Under the pieces are notes generated by a model. The model was not told where the DNA came from, ran no database searches, and saw only the letters and a program-made list of their open reading frames with translations. A stretch of DNA of 64,000 nucleotides from Pseudomonadota bacterium (lineage in GTDB: Bacteria > Pseudomonadota > Gammaproteobacteria > Ga0077536): assembly GCA_016719885.1 (NCBI GenBank), contig JADJYF010000026.1, positions 496,001-560,000 of the forward strand, written 5' to 3'. This document shows, piece by piece, positions 8,199 through 17,581 of this stretch. Position 1 is the stretch's first letter; the number at the start of each line of letters is the position of its first letter. Both the position numbers and the translations under genes were made by a program.

Positions 8199-9659
8199 TT
8201 ACTTCTTTTCCGCCAGCAGGCGATCGCGCACTTCGCGGCGCAGGATCTTGTTGGCCGCGCTCTTGGGCAGTTCCGGCCACAGCGCAATGCCCTTGGGGCG
8301 CTTGTAGTTGGCGAGCTTATCGCGCGCGAACTGGTTCAAGGCTTCGAGATCGAGGTCCGGCCGGCCTGCCACCACGGCATGCACCATGTCGCCCCATTTC
8401 TCGTCGGGCAGACCGACCACCGCCGCCTCCACCACGCCTTCGAAGGCCATCAGTACGTCTTCGACTTCGCGCGGGTAGACGTTGTAGCCGCCCGAGATCA
8501 GCATGTCGTTCTTGCGATCGACCAGGTAGTAGAAACCGTCCTCGTCCATGTAGCCGACATCGCCGGTGTGCAGCCAGCCGCTGCGGAAGGCCTGCTCGGT
8601 CGCTTCCGGGCGATTCCAGTAATAGGCCATGGTCTGCGGGCCGCGGCACACGATCTCGCCCACTTCGCCGGGCGGCAGCACCTTGTCGTCGTCATCGAAC
8701 ACCGCGCATTCGACGAAGGTGAACGGTCGGCCGCAGGAACCGACGCGGGAGTGGTCTTCGGGTTTCAGACAGGTGATGACCATCGGGCTCTCGGCCTGGC
8801 CGTAGCACTGCGCGAAGATGCGTCCGAAGCGCGCTTCGGCGCGACTCAAGAGGCTCGGCGCGATGGGCGAGGCGCCATAGGAGATCTTGCGCAGGTTGAA
8901 ACTCGCACCGTCGAGTTCGGGCTGCTCGAGGATCATGGCCAGCATGGTCGGCACCAGGAAGGTGTGGCTGGCCTTCTCACGGCTGGCGAGCGCGATGAAT
9001 TCGGCGGCGTCGAATTTCTTCATCACCAGCGAACGCACGCCGCGCGCGATGGCCGGCAGGAAGAATGCGCCCGAAGCGTGGGCGATGGGCGCCGCGTGCA
9101 GGAAGGTGTTGCCCGGTTCGAGGTCGGGCACGAGATCCATGAGGAAGGCCGACAGTTCGGCCAGTTCGCCACGGGTGGTCAAGGTCACGGCCTTGGCCTT
9201 GCCGGTGGTGCCGCCGGTATACCCCAGGCGCAGCGGCGCATCGAGCGCGCGATCGACCATGCACGGGCGCTCGTCCTTGTGATCGAACATGGCCGCGAAC
9301 TCGGCACTGCCAATCTGGATGTCGGTCTCGAGCCCGTCGATATCGTCGTGGATCACCGCGCGGCTGCCGCTGTCGGCCAACTTGTAGCGGTGGTTGTCCA
9401 GGGTTTCGCGGGTATTGAGTCCGACCCGCACCAGGCCGGCCTTGGCCAGCGCGTAATAGGCCACCAGGCACTCGATGCTGTTGGGCAGCAGCACGCCGAC
9501 GCGATCGCCGGGCTGCAGGCCACGCGCCAGCAGGGCGTTGCCGATGATGTCGGTCAGGCGATCGAATTGGCGGAAGCTGACGTCACGCGTGCCTTCGGTC
9601 AGGCAGGTGGCGTCGCCGTAATAGAGTGCCGCGCGGCGGATGAGTGAGCCGATTTGCAT
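8199..9659 (-). CDS. AMP-dependent acyl-CoA synthetase/ligase
   Basis: ANL-superfamily enzyme that activates a carboxylic acid as acyl-AMP and transfers it to CoA. The 486-residue protein shows the P-loop YTGGTTGKAKA, the YGQAE motif, the hinge region GWLHTGDVGYMDEDGFYYL with VDRKNDMI-like continuation, and the catalytic Lys near the C terminus (SAANKILRREV). The length fits medium- or long-chain fatty acid and aryl acid ligases; the substrate cannot be read from sequence. ATG 9659 is preferred over an in-frame TTG five codons upstream. cnoX follows 25 nt downstream, so the two may share a transcript. Confidence 0.88.
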   Translation of the reverse strand: MQIGSLIRRAALYYGDATCLTEGTRDVSFRQFDRLTDIIGNALLARGLQPGDRVGVLLPNSIECLVAYYALAKAGLVRVGLNTRETLDNHRYKLADSGSRAVIHDDIDGLETDIQIGSAEFAAMFDHKDERPCMVDRALDAPLRLGYTGGTTGKAKAVTLTTRGELAELSAFLMDLVPDLEPGNTFLHAAPIAHASGAFFLPAIARGVRSLVMKKFDAAEFIALASREKASHTFLVPTMLAMILEQPELDGASFNLRKISYGASPIAPSLLSRAEARFGRIFAQCYGQAESPMVITCLKPEDHSRVGSCGRPFTFVECAVFDDDDKVLPPGEVGEIVCRGPQTMAYYWNRPEATEQAFRSGWLHTGDVGYMDEDGFYYLVDRKNDMLISGGYNVYPREVEDVLMAFEGVVEAAVVGLPDEKWGDMVHAVVAGRPDLDLEALNQFARDKLANYKRPKGIALWPELPKSAANKILRREVRDRLLAEKK

Positions 9660-9753
9660 GAGGGTTCCAGGCAATTGGAGGTCGGATGACCGGGGCGCGG
9701 ATCATGGCATCGCTGGCGCGGCCGTGCCAAGCGCCAACCCGGCCTGGCGTGCT

Positions 9754-11034
9754 TCAGCCGGCGCCGCGCAGCACCGCCTGCATGCGCGGTCTGTCCAGCG
9801 CGCCTTCCCAGCGCGCCACCACCACCGTCGCCACGCCGTTGCCGATGAAATTGGTCAGGGCGCGCGCCTCGGACATGAAGCGATCGATGCCGAGGATCAG
9901 GGCAAGGCCCGCCACCGGAATGCCGGGCACCACCGCGAGCGTCGCGGCGAGGGTGATGAAGCCCGCGCCGGTCACGCCCGAGGCGCCCTTGGAGGTCAGC
10001 ATCGCCACGCCCAGCAAGGTCAGCTCTTCACGTAGCGTCAAGTCGATGTCCAGCGCCTGCGCGACGAACAGGGCGGCCATGGTGAGGTAGATATTGGTGC
10101 CGTCGAGATTGAACGAATAGCCGGACGGCACCACCAGGCCCACCACCGAGCGCTCGCAGCCGAGGCCTTCGAGCTTGTTCATGAGCGGCACCAGCGCCGC
10201 CTCCGAGGATGAAGTGCCGAGCACCGTCAGCAGTTCGTCCTTGATGTAGACCACGAAACGCACGATGTTGAAGCCGGTGGCGGCAGCAATGGCGCCCAGC
10301 ACGCCCACCACGAACACGATACAGGTGAGATAGAAACTGCCCATCAACGCCGCCAGCGGTTTCAACGCGGCGATGCCGTAATTGCCGACCGTGAAGGCCA
10401 TGGCGCCGGCCGCACCGAGCGGCGCGAGCTTCATGATGATGTTCATGATGGCGAACAGGGCCTGCGACACGGCGGCGATCACGGGCTGCAGGGTGTCGCG
10501 CGCCGGTCCAATCTTGAGCAGCGCCGCGCCGAACAGCAGCGCCAGCAGCAACACCTGCAACAGGTCGCCATTGCCGGTGAAGGCGTCGACGAAAGTGCGC
10601 GGAATGATGTGCAAGACGAAATCGGTCGCGCTCTGTTCGGAGGCCGCCTGGCTGTAGCGCGTCACCGCCTGGGCGTCGAGCGTCGCCGGGTCGATGTGAA
10701 AGCCGTGGCCGGGACGCAGCACGTGCATGACGACGAGGCCCAGCGCCAGGGCCGCGGTCGACACCACCTCAAAATAGATCAGCGCGCGCGCACCGACGCG
10801 GCCAACCTTGCGCATGTCGCCCGAACCGGCAATGCCCAGCACCACGGTGCAGAACACGATCGGGCCGATCAGCATTTTCACCAGCGCAATGAAGCCATCG
10901 CCGAGCGGCTTCAGGGCCACCGCCTGCTGCGGGTAGAAATGCCCCAACAACGCGCCGGCCGCGATCGCGACCAGCACGCGCAGGTACAAGCTGCCGCCTT
11001 CGCCGCCCGGCGGCGGCGCCACCTGCTCAGGCAT
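9754..11034 (-). CDS. dctA: Dicarboxylate/amino acid:cation symporter, DctA-like
   Basis: Member of the DAACS transporter family (about 426 residues, eight helices plus two re-entrant hairpins). Signatures are the serine-rich hairpin TSSSEAALVPLMNKLE, the cation site GYSFNLDGTNIYLT, the second hairpin MLTSKGASGVTG and GIDRFMSEARALTNFIGNGVAT. These fit C4-dicarboxylate carriers (DctA) better than glutamate carriers, but the substrate is inferred. The start ATG at 11034 overlaps the end of the dehydrogenase gene by 8 nt, so the two are probably translationally coupled. Confidence 0.88.
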   Translation of the reverse strand: MPEQVAPPPGGEGGSLYLRVLVAIAAGALLGHFYPQQAVALKPLGDGFIALVKMLIGPIVFCTVVLGIAGSGDMRKVGRVGARALIYFEVVSTAALALGLVVMHVLRPGHGFHIDPATLDAQAVTRYSQAASEQSATDFVLHIIPRTFVDAFTGNGDLLQVLLLALLFGAALLKIGPARDTLQPVIAAVSQALFAIMNIIMKLAPLGAAGAMAFTVGNYGIAALKPLAALMGSFYLTCIVFVVGVLGAIAAATGFNIVRFVVYIKDELLTVLGTSSSEAALVPLMNKLEGLGCERSVVGLVVPSGYSFNLDGTNIYLTMAALFVAQALDIDLTLREELTLLGVAMLTSKGASGVTGAGFITLAATLAVVPGIPVAGLALILGIDRFMSEARALTNFIGNGVATVVVARWEGALDRPRMQAVLRGAG

Positions 11035-12112
11035 GCCAGGGCTCGACCAGGATCTTGGCGTGGGTGTCGGGCGACGCGAGCGCCGCGAAGGCATCGGCCA
11101 CGCCCTCGACGCCGACCGTGCCGGTGATGAGGGGAGCGACCGGCAACTCGCCTTCGGCGATGTGGCGCAGGGTCGCGGCGAATTCGTCGCCGCTGTAACC
11201 GAGCACGAACTGCACGTTCAATTCCTTGTTGATGCCGAACATCGGCTCGAAGCTGTCGCGCTGCATGCACACGCCCACCACCACGATACGCGCCCCGCTC
11301 ACCGCGCCCACCATGATCTGTTCGATGACGCCCGGCACGCCCACGCACTCGAAGATCACCGCCGGCCGCAGGGCCGGGCCCGGCATCCACGGCGGCAATT
11401 TCGGCGCGCGGTCGGCATCGCGCCATACCGCCGCCTCGCGCCAGCTGGTGTAGGGCGAAGCCACCGCGGGGTCGACCACCACGTCGGCGCCCATGGCGAG
11501 CGCCAGTTCGCGCCGCCGCGCGGAGAAATCAGCGGCGACGATGGGCGCCACGCCGGCCAGCTTGAGCGCGGCGATGACCGCCAGCCCGACCGGCCCGCAG
11601 CCGATCACGAGCGGCACGTCGTCGCGTTCCAGGCGCGCCTTGGCGACCGCGTGCACACCCACCGCCATCGGCTCGGTAAGCGCCGCGTGCGCGGTCGCGA
11701 GGCCATTCGGCACCGGCAGCAGGAAAGGCGCGGCGAGGCGCATGTACTCGCCGTAGCCGCCGGGGTGATCGTTGGAATAGCCGATGGTCGCGAGCTGGCT
11801 GCCGCGGATCAGGACCGGCATCGCGCACACCCGCGCGCCACGCGCGACGCTGACCGGCGTGTCGGGGCCATAGTCGACGACCTCCGCGCAGAACTCGTGG
11901 CCCATCACCACCTCGCGCTCGAGGTCCATGATGAACGGCCCGCCGGATCGCGCCGCGCCTTCCACCAGTTCACGGGTGTGCTTCAAGGCATGCAGATCGG
12001 AGCCGCAGATGCCGCAGGCCAGGGTCTTGACCAGCACCTCGCCGCGACCGGGCTCGGGCATCGGCAGGTCTTCGACCTGCAAACGGTTGTGACGCATGAC
12101 GGCGGCGCGCAT
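11027..12112 (-). CDS. Zinc-binding MDR dehydrogenase
   Basis: Medium-chain dehydrogenase/reductase, 361 residues. The catalytic zinc region shows CGICGSDLHALKH (Cys and His ligands) and GHEFCAEVVDYG; the nucleotide motif is GCGPVGLAVIAALKLAG. The four-Cys structural zinc lobe of classical alcohol dehydrogenases is absent. The substrate is unknown; coupling to a DctA-type carrier suggests that the imported acid and this oxidoreductase belong to one catabolic step, which is inference. A family-A repeat lies 57 nt upstream of its start, between it and ftsH. Confidence 0.85.
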   Translation of the reverse strand: MRAAVMRHNRLQVEDLPMPEPGRGEVLVKTLACGICGSDLHALKHTRELVEGAARSGGPFIMDLEREVVMGHEFCAEVVDYGPDTPVSVARGARVCAMPVLIRGSQLATIGYSNDHPGGYGEYMRLAAPFLLPVPNGLATAHAALTEPMAVGVHAVAKARLERDDVPLVIGCGPVGLAVIAALKLAGVAPIVAADFSARRRELALAMGADVVVDPAVASPYTSWREAAVWRDADRAPKLPPWMPGPALRPAVIFECVGVPGVIEQIMVGAVSGARIVVVGVCMQRDSFEPMFGINKELNVQFVLGYSGDEFAATLRHIAEGELPVAPLITGTVGVEGVADAFAALASPDTHAKILVEPWHA

Positions 12113-12168
12113 GGCGGTTCCTCTCGATTCGGCAAACTGGCGATGCTATCCGAGCGTTCCGTGGCTGT

Positions 12169-12251
12169 GTAGGTGCGAATTCATTCGCGCATTCATTGGC
12201 GGGCGGCGCAGGATATCCTAGGCACGAATGTGCGAATGAATTCGCACCTAC
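12169..12251. repeat. Inverted pair of REP-like palindromes, family A
   Basis: Two 22-nt arms (12169-12190; 12230-12251 reversed) have a GTAG head, stem GTGCGAA, loop TTCA and the complementary stem. The left arm has one stem mismatch; the right arm is perfect. Heads face outward with 39 nt between arms. The element ends 15 nt before the ftsH start, inside what must be its 5' leader, and separates the divergent MDR dehydrogenase from ftsH. Confidence 0.88.
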
Positions 12252-12266
12252 AGGCTGGCTTTCACC

Positions 12267-14078
12267 ATGCACAAAACCCATCAAATCAATCTCAGCTATG
12301 CCTTGTTCGCCGTCATGCTGGTGGTGAGCTTCCACGCGTGGTGGGTCGAGTACTCGCAGGTCGAGCCCCTGCCCTACAGCGAGTTCGAGAAATACCTGCG
12401 CGACCAGCGCATCGCCGAGGTGCAGATCCGCGACCAGTACCTCGAAGGGCGCCTCAAGCAGCCGCTGGCCGACGGCCGCGAACGCTTCATCACGACCCGC
12501 GTCGAGCCGTCGTTCGCCGAGCACCTGGCGCGCTACGGCGTCAAGTTCACGGGCGTGGTGGAATCGAACTGGCTGCGTGACCTGATGGGCTGGCTGCTGC
12601 CGACGGTGTTCTTCGTGGTGGTGTGGATGTTCCTCATCCGGCGCATGGCCGAGAAGCAGGGCATGGGCGGCTTGATGTCGCTCGGCAAGTCCCACGCCAA
12701 GGTCTATGTCGAAACCGCCACGGGCGTCAGTTTCGACGACGTCGCCGGCGTCGACGAGGCCAAGCTCGAACTGCGCGAAGTGGTGGACTTCCTGAAATCG
12801 CCGGCCGAATACGGCCGCCTAGGCGCGCGCATTCCCAAGGGCGTGTTGCTGGTCGGCCCGCCCGGCACCGGCAAGACCTTGCTGGCACGTGCGGTGGCGG
12901 GCCAGGCCGGCGTGCCGTTCTTTTCCATTTCGGGCTCGGAGTTCGTCGAGATGTTCGTCGGCGTCGGCGCGGCGCGCGTGCGTGACCTGTTCGAACAGGC
13001 GCGCCAGACCGCGCCCGCCATCATCTTCATCGACGAACTCGACGCGCTGGGCCGCGCGCGCGGCGCCGGCCAATTCGGCGGCCACGATGAAAAGGAACAG
13101 ACCTTGAACCAGTTGCTCACCGAGCTCGACGGCTTCGACCCCAGTACCGGCATCGTGCTGCTGGCCGCCACCAATCGCCCCGAGATCCTGGACCCGGCGC
13201 TGCTGCGCGCGGGGCGTTTCGATCGGCAGATCCTGGTCGACCGCCCCGACAAGATCGGACGGGTACAGATCCTGAACGTACACATCAAGAAGATCAGCCG
13301 CGACGGCGACGTCGACATCGAACAGGTCGCCGCCCTCACCCCGGGCTTCACCGGCGCCGATCTCGCCAACCTCGTCAACGAGGCCGCGCTGCTCGCCACC
13401 CGGCGTCGCGCCGCGACCGTGACCATGATGGATTTCAACAACGCCATCGAACGCATCGTGGCCGGCATCGAGAAACGCTCACGGCTGTTGAATGCCGAGG
13501 AACGCCGCACCGTCGCCTACCACGAGATGGGCCATGCGCTGGTGGCGGCGAGCCTGCCGGGCATGGACCCGGTGCACAAGATTTCGATCATTCCGCGCGG
13601 CATCGGCGCGCTCGGCTACACCATACAGCGCCCGACCGAGGAACGCTTCCTGATGTCGCGCCAGTCGCTGAAAGACAAGATGGCGGTGCTGATGGGCGGG
13701 CGCGCCGCGGAGGCGCTGGTGCTGGGCGAGATCTCGACCGGCGCCGCCGACGACCTCGACAAGATCACCGAGATCGCGCGCCACATGGTGATGCGCTACG
13801 GCATGGCCAGCGACATAGGCCAGGTGGTGTACGACGAAGGCAAGGAGCATTTCCTCGGCGGCGGTTTCAGCGGCGGCCCGATGCTGCGCGAACACAGCGA
13901 AGCGACCGCGCGCGAGATTGACCAGGCGGTACGCGCGCTGGTCGACGAGGCCAGTACGCGGGCGACAGCGATCCTCGACGAACGGCGCGCGCTGCTGGAC
14001 GCAGGCGCGGAGAAACTGCTGGCGCGGGAGACCTTGACGGCGGATGAGTTGCCGTGGGCCAAACCGGCCACGATATGA
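12267..14078 (+). CDS. ftsH: ATP-dependent zinc metalloprotease FtsH
   Basis: Membrane-anchored AAA+ protease that degrades membrane and regulatory proteins. The 603-residue protein has two N-terminal membrane helices (about 9-27 and 107-125) flanking a small periplasmic domain. The AAA module follows (Walker A GPPGTGKT at 197-204, Walker B IIFIDELDA at 252-260, second region of homology RAGRFDR), then the peptidase motif HEMGH at 419-423. It is not next to rlmE or folP as the housekeeping ftsH often is, so it may be a second, specialised paralogue. An REP pair lies just upstream. Confidence 0.95.
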   Translation: MHKTHQINLSYALFAVMLVVSFHAWWVEYSQVEPLPYSEFEKYLRDQRIAEVQIRDQYLEGRLKQPLADGRERFITTRVEPSFAEHLARYGVKFTGVVESNWLRDLMGWLLPTVFFVVVWMFLIRRMAEKQGMGGLMSLGKSHAKVYVETATGVSFDDVAGVDEAKLELREVVDFLKSPAEYGRLGARIPKGVLLVGPPGTGKTLLARAVAGQAGVPFFSISGSEFVEMFVGVGAARVRDLFEQARQTAPAIIFIDELDALGRARGAGQFGGHDEKEQTLNQLLTELDGFDPSTGIVLLAATNRPEILDPALLRAGRFDRQILVDRPDKIGRVQILNVHIKKISRDGDVDIEQVAALTPGFTGADLANLVNEAALLATRRRAATVTMMDFNNAIERIVAGIEKRSRLLNAEERRTVAYHEMGHALVAASLPGMDPVHKISIIPRGIGALGYTIQRPTEERFLMSRQSLKDKMAVLMGGRAAEALVLGEISTGAADDLDKITEIARHMVMRYGMASDIGQVVYDEGKEHFLGGGFSGGPMLREHSEATAREIDQAVRALVDEASTRATAILDERRALLDAGAEKLLARETLTADELPWAKPATI

Positions 14079-14098
14079 ATCGCGGAATCGATGGGTGT

Positions 14099-14169
14099 GT
14101 GGGTCCGACTTCAGTCGGTCATTCCAGCACTCACTGCGGCGCCCGACATCAAGCTGAAGCCTGACCCAC
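14099..14169. repeat. Degenerate inverted pair of REP-like palindromes, family B
   Basis: The arms are at 14099-14120 and 14148-14169 (reversed), heads outward, 27 nt between arms. Both keep the GTGG head and TTCA loop, but the stems carry one (left) and two (right) mismatches. This is the most eroded copy in the window. It follows the ftsH stop codon by 20 nt. Confidence 0.75.
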
Positions 14170-14223
14170 GATGCCCAGGCGGCCCCATGACAAGCCGTTA
14201 TTCTTTGTAGGACAATCGGGCGC

Positions 14224-15180
14224 ATGACGGCAGGCCATTCATCCATGACGCCGCCCTTGGGCAGCTCCGCGCTGCTCGATCTCCTCTACTCCCAGCTTCA
14301 CGATCACCGCGCCGCCGCCAGCATCGGCTGCTTGGGCGCGCTCGCCGAATTCCACGAGCCCGGCGCGGTCTTCAGCCGTGACCATCGCAGCCTCGCCGCG
14401 CGCAGTGCGCGCGGCGCGCTGGCCATAGAACTCACGGGCGATGAAGTGGCCTGCGCCTACGAAGCGCCGTCCGCCCACAGTGACGCCTGGCAGTACGGCA
14501 TCGCGCTGCTGGCGCCGGGCCGCCGTGGCGCCGCGCGCAGCGCCTTGACCGAACTCGGGCCCGACCCCGCGGCATTGCACGACACCGAACGCGAACTGCC
14601 GCTGTTCGATCTCGGGCTGGGCGTGCCCAACGTCGACTATTGCGTACGCACCGGTGACGCGACGCTGGTGAAGGCCTTGCGTGCCCACTGCGGCACGTCG
14701 GTGGTGGCGCCCGGGCACGCGCTGCAACAACTGCTGATCGAAGCCAGCCCGACGCGCGTGGTGATGTCGCCGCTGGCGCGCATCGAGGTCTACCAGGCCA
14801 TTGCACGCGACCGCACTCCGCAAGGCTCGCACACCCACCTGCTGCCGGCCTTGCTGCATCGTCGTCGCACCCACGCCGCCAACCTGCCGTTGCCGCCGCG
14901 CGCCCTGCCGCTGATGACGCTGCATCCGCAAAATCCGCTGTTCGACGACGAAGGGCAGCGACGCGGCTTCGATGCCGAGGCCTTTGCGCGCTTCGAATCC
15001 CTGCTCGCGCGCCACGGCCTGCCGGATTACGTCAACGCCAAGCATGCGCTGCGCGCGGCGCTCGACGCCGGCGAACAGCACGTCCGTCCGCGTACCCGCA
15101 TCGCCCGCGCTGCATTGCGCGCGGCACTGCGCCAGGCCCGCTACCTGCACCCCGCGCGTGACAATGCGGCGCGTGGCTGA
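14224..15180 (+). CDS. Conserved hypothetical protein
   Basis: A 318-residue protein without signal peptide or membrane helices, rich in Ala, Arg, Leu and His. I do not recognise the family. The middle contains HTHLLPALLHRRRTHAANLP and PLMTLHPQNPLFDDEGQRRGFD, whose His and Asp residues look conserved-domain-like; the C terminus is a basic helical region. It starts at ATG 14224; a second ATG at 14248 is possible. Its 3' end overlaps the next gene by 17 nt, and that gene overlaps yhhQ, so the three probably form one operon. Confidence 0.7.
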   Translation: MTAGHSSMTPPLGSSALLDLLYSQLHDHRAAASIGCLGALAEFHEPGAVFSRDHRSLAARSARGALAIELTGDEVACAYEAPSAHSDAWQYGIALLAPGRRGAARSALTELGPDPAALHDTERELPLFDLGLGVPNVDYCVRTGDATLVKALRAHCGTSVVAPGHALQQLLIEASPTRVVMSPLARIEVYQAIARDRTPQGSHTHLLPALLHRRRTHAANLPLPPRALPLMTLHPQNPLFDDEGQRRGFDAEAFARFESLLARHGLPDYVNAKHALRAALDAGEQHVRPRTRIARAALRAALRQARYLHPARDNAARG

Positions 15181-15697
15181 GCGCGCGCGCTGCCTGGTCG
15201 GCCTGTGGCTCAGCCTGTTGGTCGCGACGGCCCACGCCGCCGATGATGCGCCCTTCACGCTGACGCCACCGCCGAGCCTGCGCGCCGCGCCGGTCGCTCG
15301 CGCCGCCAGCGGCAACACCTACGCATGGCTGCCGGCCAATCTCAAGCAGCCGCTGCGGCTCATGATCACCACCATGCCCGCGAGCGAAATCCGCCATCGC
15401 CTCGGTGCCTTGAGCGACAGCCAGTGCATCCGCCTGTTCCTCGACGAGATCCGTCGTGAACATCAACAGTTCTTCGCCGTCGACATGGGTACGCCGCTGG
15501 CATTGGGCGCCAGCGAGCTGCGCCGCGTGCGCTGGACCGGCAACCGCAACGGCCGCACCCTGACCGGCGTATTGAGCTGCGGTGAAATGCACGGCTACTA
15601 CTACGTGGTGCACTACACCGACGCCATAGAGCACGCGACCGAGAGCTTTCCCGCCATCCGCGCCAGCTTGAAATCGCTGCGCACCGGCGCTCGATGA
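15164..15697 (+). CDS. Small secreted protein of unknown function
   Basis: A 177-residue protein with a clear Sec signal peptide (RCLVGLWLSLLVATAHA, cleavage before ADDAP). The mature part is about 150 residues with two cysteines (DSQCIRLF and LSCGEMHG) that could form a disulfide, and a YYYVVHYTDAIEHATESFP segment. It looks like a small periplasmic beta-rich domain. No family recognised. I start it at ATG 15164, which overlaps the upstream gene by 17 nt; the stop overlaps the yhhQ start by 4 nt. Confidence 0.65.
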   Translation: MRRVAERARCLVGLWLSLLVATAHAADDAPFTLTPPPSLRAAPVARAASGNTYAWLPANLKQPLRLMITTMPASEIRHRLGALSDSQCIRLFLDEIRREHQQFFAVDMGTPLALGASELRRVRWTGNRNGRTLTGVLSCGEMHGYYYVVHYTDAIEHATESFPAIRASLKSLRTGAR

Positions 15698-16416
15698 GCG
15701 GCCGTCACTACCGCTATTACGACATGCTGATGGCGGGCTTCGTCGCCGTGCTGCTGTGTTCGAATCTCATCGGCCCGGCCAAGGTCTGCGCCATCGATCT
15801 GCCGTTCGCCATCCCCTTCACCGGCGAGCGCCTGGTGTTCGGCTCGGGCAACATGTTCTTCCCCATCAGCTACATCTTCGGCGACATCCTCACCGAGGTG
15901 TACGGCTTCGCCCGTGCGCGCAAGGTCATCTGGGCGGGCTTCGGCGCGATGATCTTCGCCACCGTCATGTCGCAGGTCGTGATCAATCTGCCGCCCGCCA
16001 GCGAGGAGCCTTTCAACGCCGTGCTGCAGCCGGCGCTCGAAGTGGTATTCGGCGGCACCTGGCGCATCGTGGTGGCGTCCATCGTCGCGTTCTGGATTGG
16101 CGACTTCGTCAACGCGTACGTGCTGGCGCGCATGAAAGTGTGGACGGCCGGTCGCTGGCTGTGGACACGCACCATCGGCTCCACCGTGCTCGGCCAGGGC
16201 GTCGACAGCATCGTGTTCTATCCCATCGCCTTCTACGGCATCTGGGCCACCGACAGTCTCATGACCGTGCTGCTGTTCAACTTCCTGTTCAAGATCTCGG
16301 TCGAAGTGCTGATGACGCCCATCACCTACCTGGTGGTGAACCATCTCAAGCGCGCCGAGAACGAGGACTACTTCGACCAGCGCACGGACTTCACGCCGTT
16401 TTCGCTGAAGGATTGA
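15694..16416 (+). CDS. yhhQ: Queuosine precursor transporter YhhQ
   Basis: A 240-residue inner-membrane protein of the YhhQ/QPTR (VUT) family, which takes up 7-cyano-7-deazaguanine for queuosine tRNA modification. Family features visible are NLIGPAKV, FFPISYIFGDILTEVYG, the central WIGDFVNAYVLARMK and GSTVLGQGVDSIVFY, spread over about six helices. It starts at an ATGA overlap with the secreted-protein gene. No other queuosine gene is nearby. Confidence 0.92.
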   Translation: MSGRHYRYYDMLMAGFVAVLLCSNLIGPAKVCAIDLPFAIPFTGERLVFGSGNMFFPISYIFGDILTEVYGFARARKVIWAGFGAMIFATVMSQVVINLPPASEEPFNAVLQPALEVVFGGTWRIVVASIVAFWIGDFVNAYVLARMKVWTAGRWLWTRTIGSTVLGQGVDSIVFYPIAFYGIWATDSLMTVLLFNFLFKISVEVLMTPITYLVVNHLKRAENEDYFDQRTDFTPFSLKD

Positions 16417-16452
16417 AAGGCTGGGGAGAGCCATCGAAGCGGTTGGTCGAAT

Positions 16453-16542
16453 GTCAGACTGAAGTCTGACCCACAGACAGGATGCAGAGCTGAAGCCGGC
16501 ACGACTCGCGGGCAAGCACCTTGGGTCAGACTTGAGTCGACA
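16453..16542. repeat. Two REP-like family B arms, heads facing inward
   Basis: A perfect arm at 16453-16474 (minus orientation, head CCAC at its right end) and a degenerate plus-orientation arm at 16521-16542 (head TTGG, loop TTGA, imperfect stem) are separated by 46 nt. The heads point toward each other, opposite to the copies at 7248 and 14099. It lies between the convergent yhhQ and the LPG-synthase-like gene. Confidence 0.75.
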
Positions 16543-16578
16543 CCCAGCTCCACGATTCAACGCGGATTGCGCGCGCCC

Positions 16579-17574
16579 CTACGCCGACCTGACGCGCGCG
16601 ACGCCGCTGAACACCTTGCGCGCCGAGCGCAGCGCGAGGATGGCCGCACCCACCACCGTCACCGAGCCGAACAGGCAGGCCTGCACCGCGCCGGCGGCGA
16701 CGATGCCGGAGGATTCCGGCAGTTGGAAGGCGCGCATGGCGATGGCGAACACCAGTTGATAGGTGCCGAGATAGCCGGGCGCGGTCGGCACCAGCGTGCT
16801 GAGCGAGGCGATCCCCATCACCAGCATGGCCTGGCCGAGTTCGAGGTGTACCGCGAGCGCGCGGAAAGCCTGTACCAGCGCCGCCACTTCGAACGACCAG
16901 ATGATCGCGCTCAGCAACACCGCGAGCAGCGCCGAGCGACGATTGAGGCTGGCAACGCCGGCGCTGAAATCGTGGCATAAGGTCATCACCTGCGCCGGGA
17001 TGCGCAGGCGGCCGAGATTGCCGGCGCGCAGCACCGCCAAGGCCAGCACCGCCACGCCGATGATGACGCCCGCATTCAGCGCCACCATTTCGAAGGTCGG
17101 CAATCGCGCGGCGTGGTCCGCGTAGTAGACCACCACCAGGCCACCGCCGAGACAGGCGAGGATGGCGACGAGATCCAGCACGCGCTCGATGACGATGGAG
17201 CCGAACACGCGCGCGCGTCCGATGCCGAGGCGACGCTTGGCATAGGCGGCGCGCGCCACTTCGCCGAGGCGCGCCGGCAACACGTTGTTGACCGCGTAGC
17301 CGACCACCAGGGTCTCGGCCACCGCCGGCAACGGCGCCGGCCCGAGTTCGCGCAGCAGCAGCTGCCAACGCAACACACGCAGGGACAGCGCCACCCAGTA
17401 CAGCAGTGTCGACAACAACATCAGCGAGGGGTCGAGACTGGCGACGGCGCTGCGCAGCTCGTCGACATCGACCTGGCGCAGCGCCAGCCACAGGAAGCCG
17501 GCTCCGACGGCCAGCCCCAGTACGGCCAGCAGCGAGTTCTTGACGAGCGCGGAACGTGCCACCGGCCGGCTCAC
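16579..17574 (-). CDS. LPG-synthase-TM-like (UPF0104) membrane protein
   Basis: A 331-residue polytopic protein with about eight helices and the family motifs NVLPARLGEVARAAYAKRR near residue 100 and SLSTLVPTAPGYLGTYQLVF near residue 255. The fold is that of the flippase part of lysylphosphatidylglycerol synthase and of AglD-type proteins. It has no soluble aminoacyl transferase domain. It is preceded on the same strand by a GT2 gene whose stop is 7 nt upstream, a pairing often seen for lipid-linked sugar transfer. Substrate unknown. Confidence 0.82.
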   Translation of the reverse strand: MSRPVARSALVKNSLLAVLGLAVGAGFLWLALRQVDVDELRSAVASLDPSLMLLSTLLYWVALSLRVLRWQLLLRELGPAPLPAVAETLVVGYAVNNVLPARLGEVARAAYAKRRLGIGRARVFGSIVIERVLDLVAILACLGGGLVVVYYADHAARLPTFEMVALNAGVIIGVAVLALAVLRAGNLGRLRIPAQVMTLCHDFSAGVASLNRRSALLAVLLSAIIWSFEVAALVQAFRALAVHLELGQAMLVMGIASLSTLVPTAPGYLGTYQLVFAIAMRAFQLPESSGIVAAGAVQACLFGSVTVVGAAILALRSARKVFSGVARVRSA

Positions 17575-17581
17575 CCGCGCA

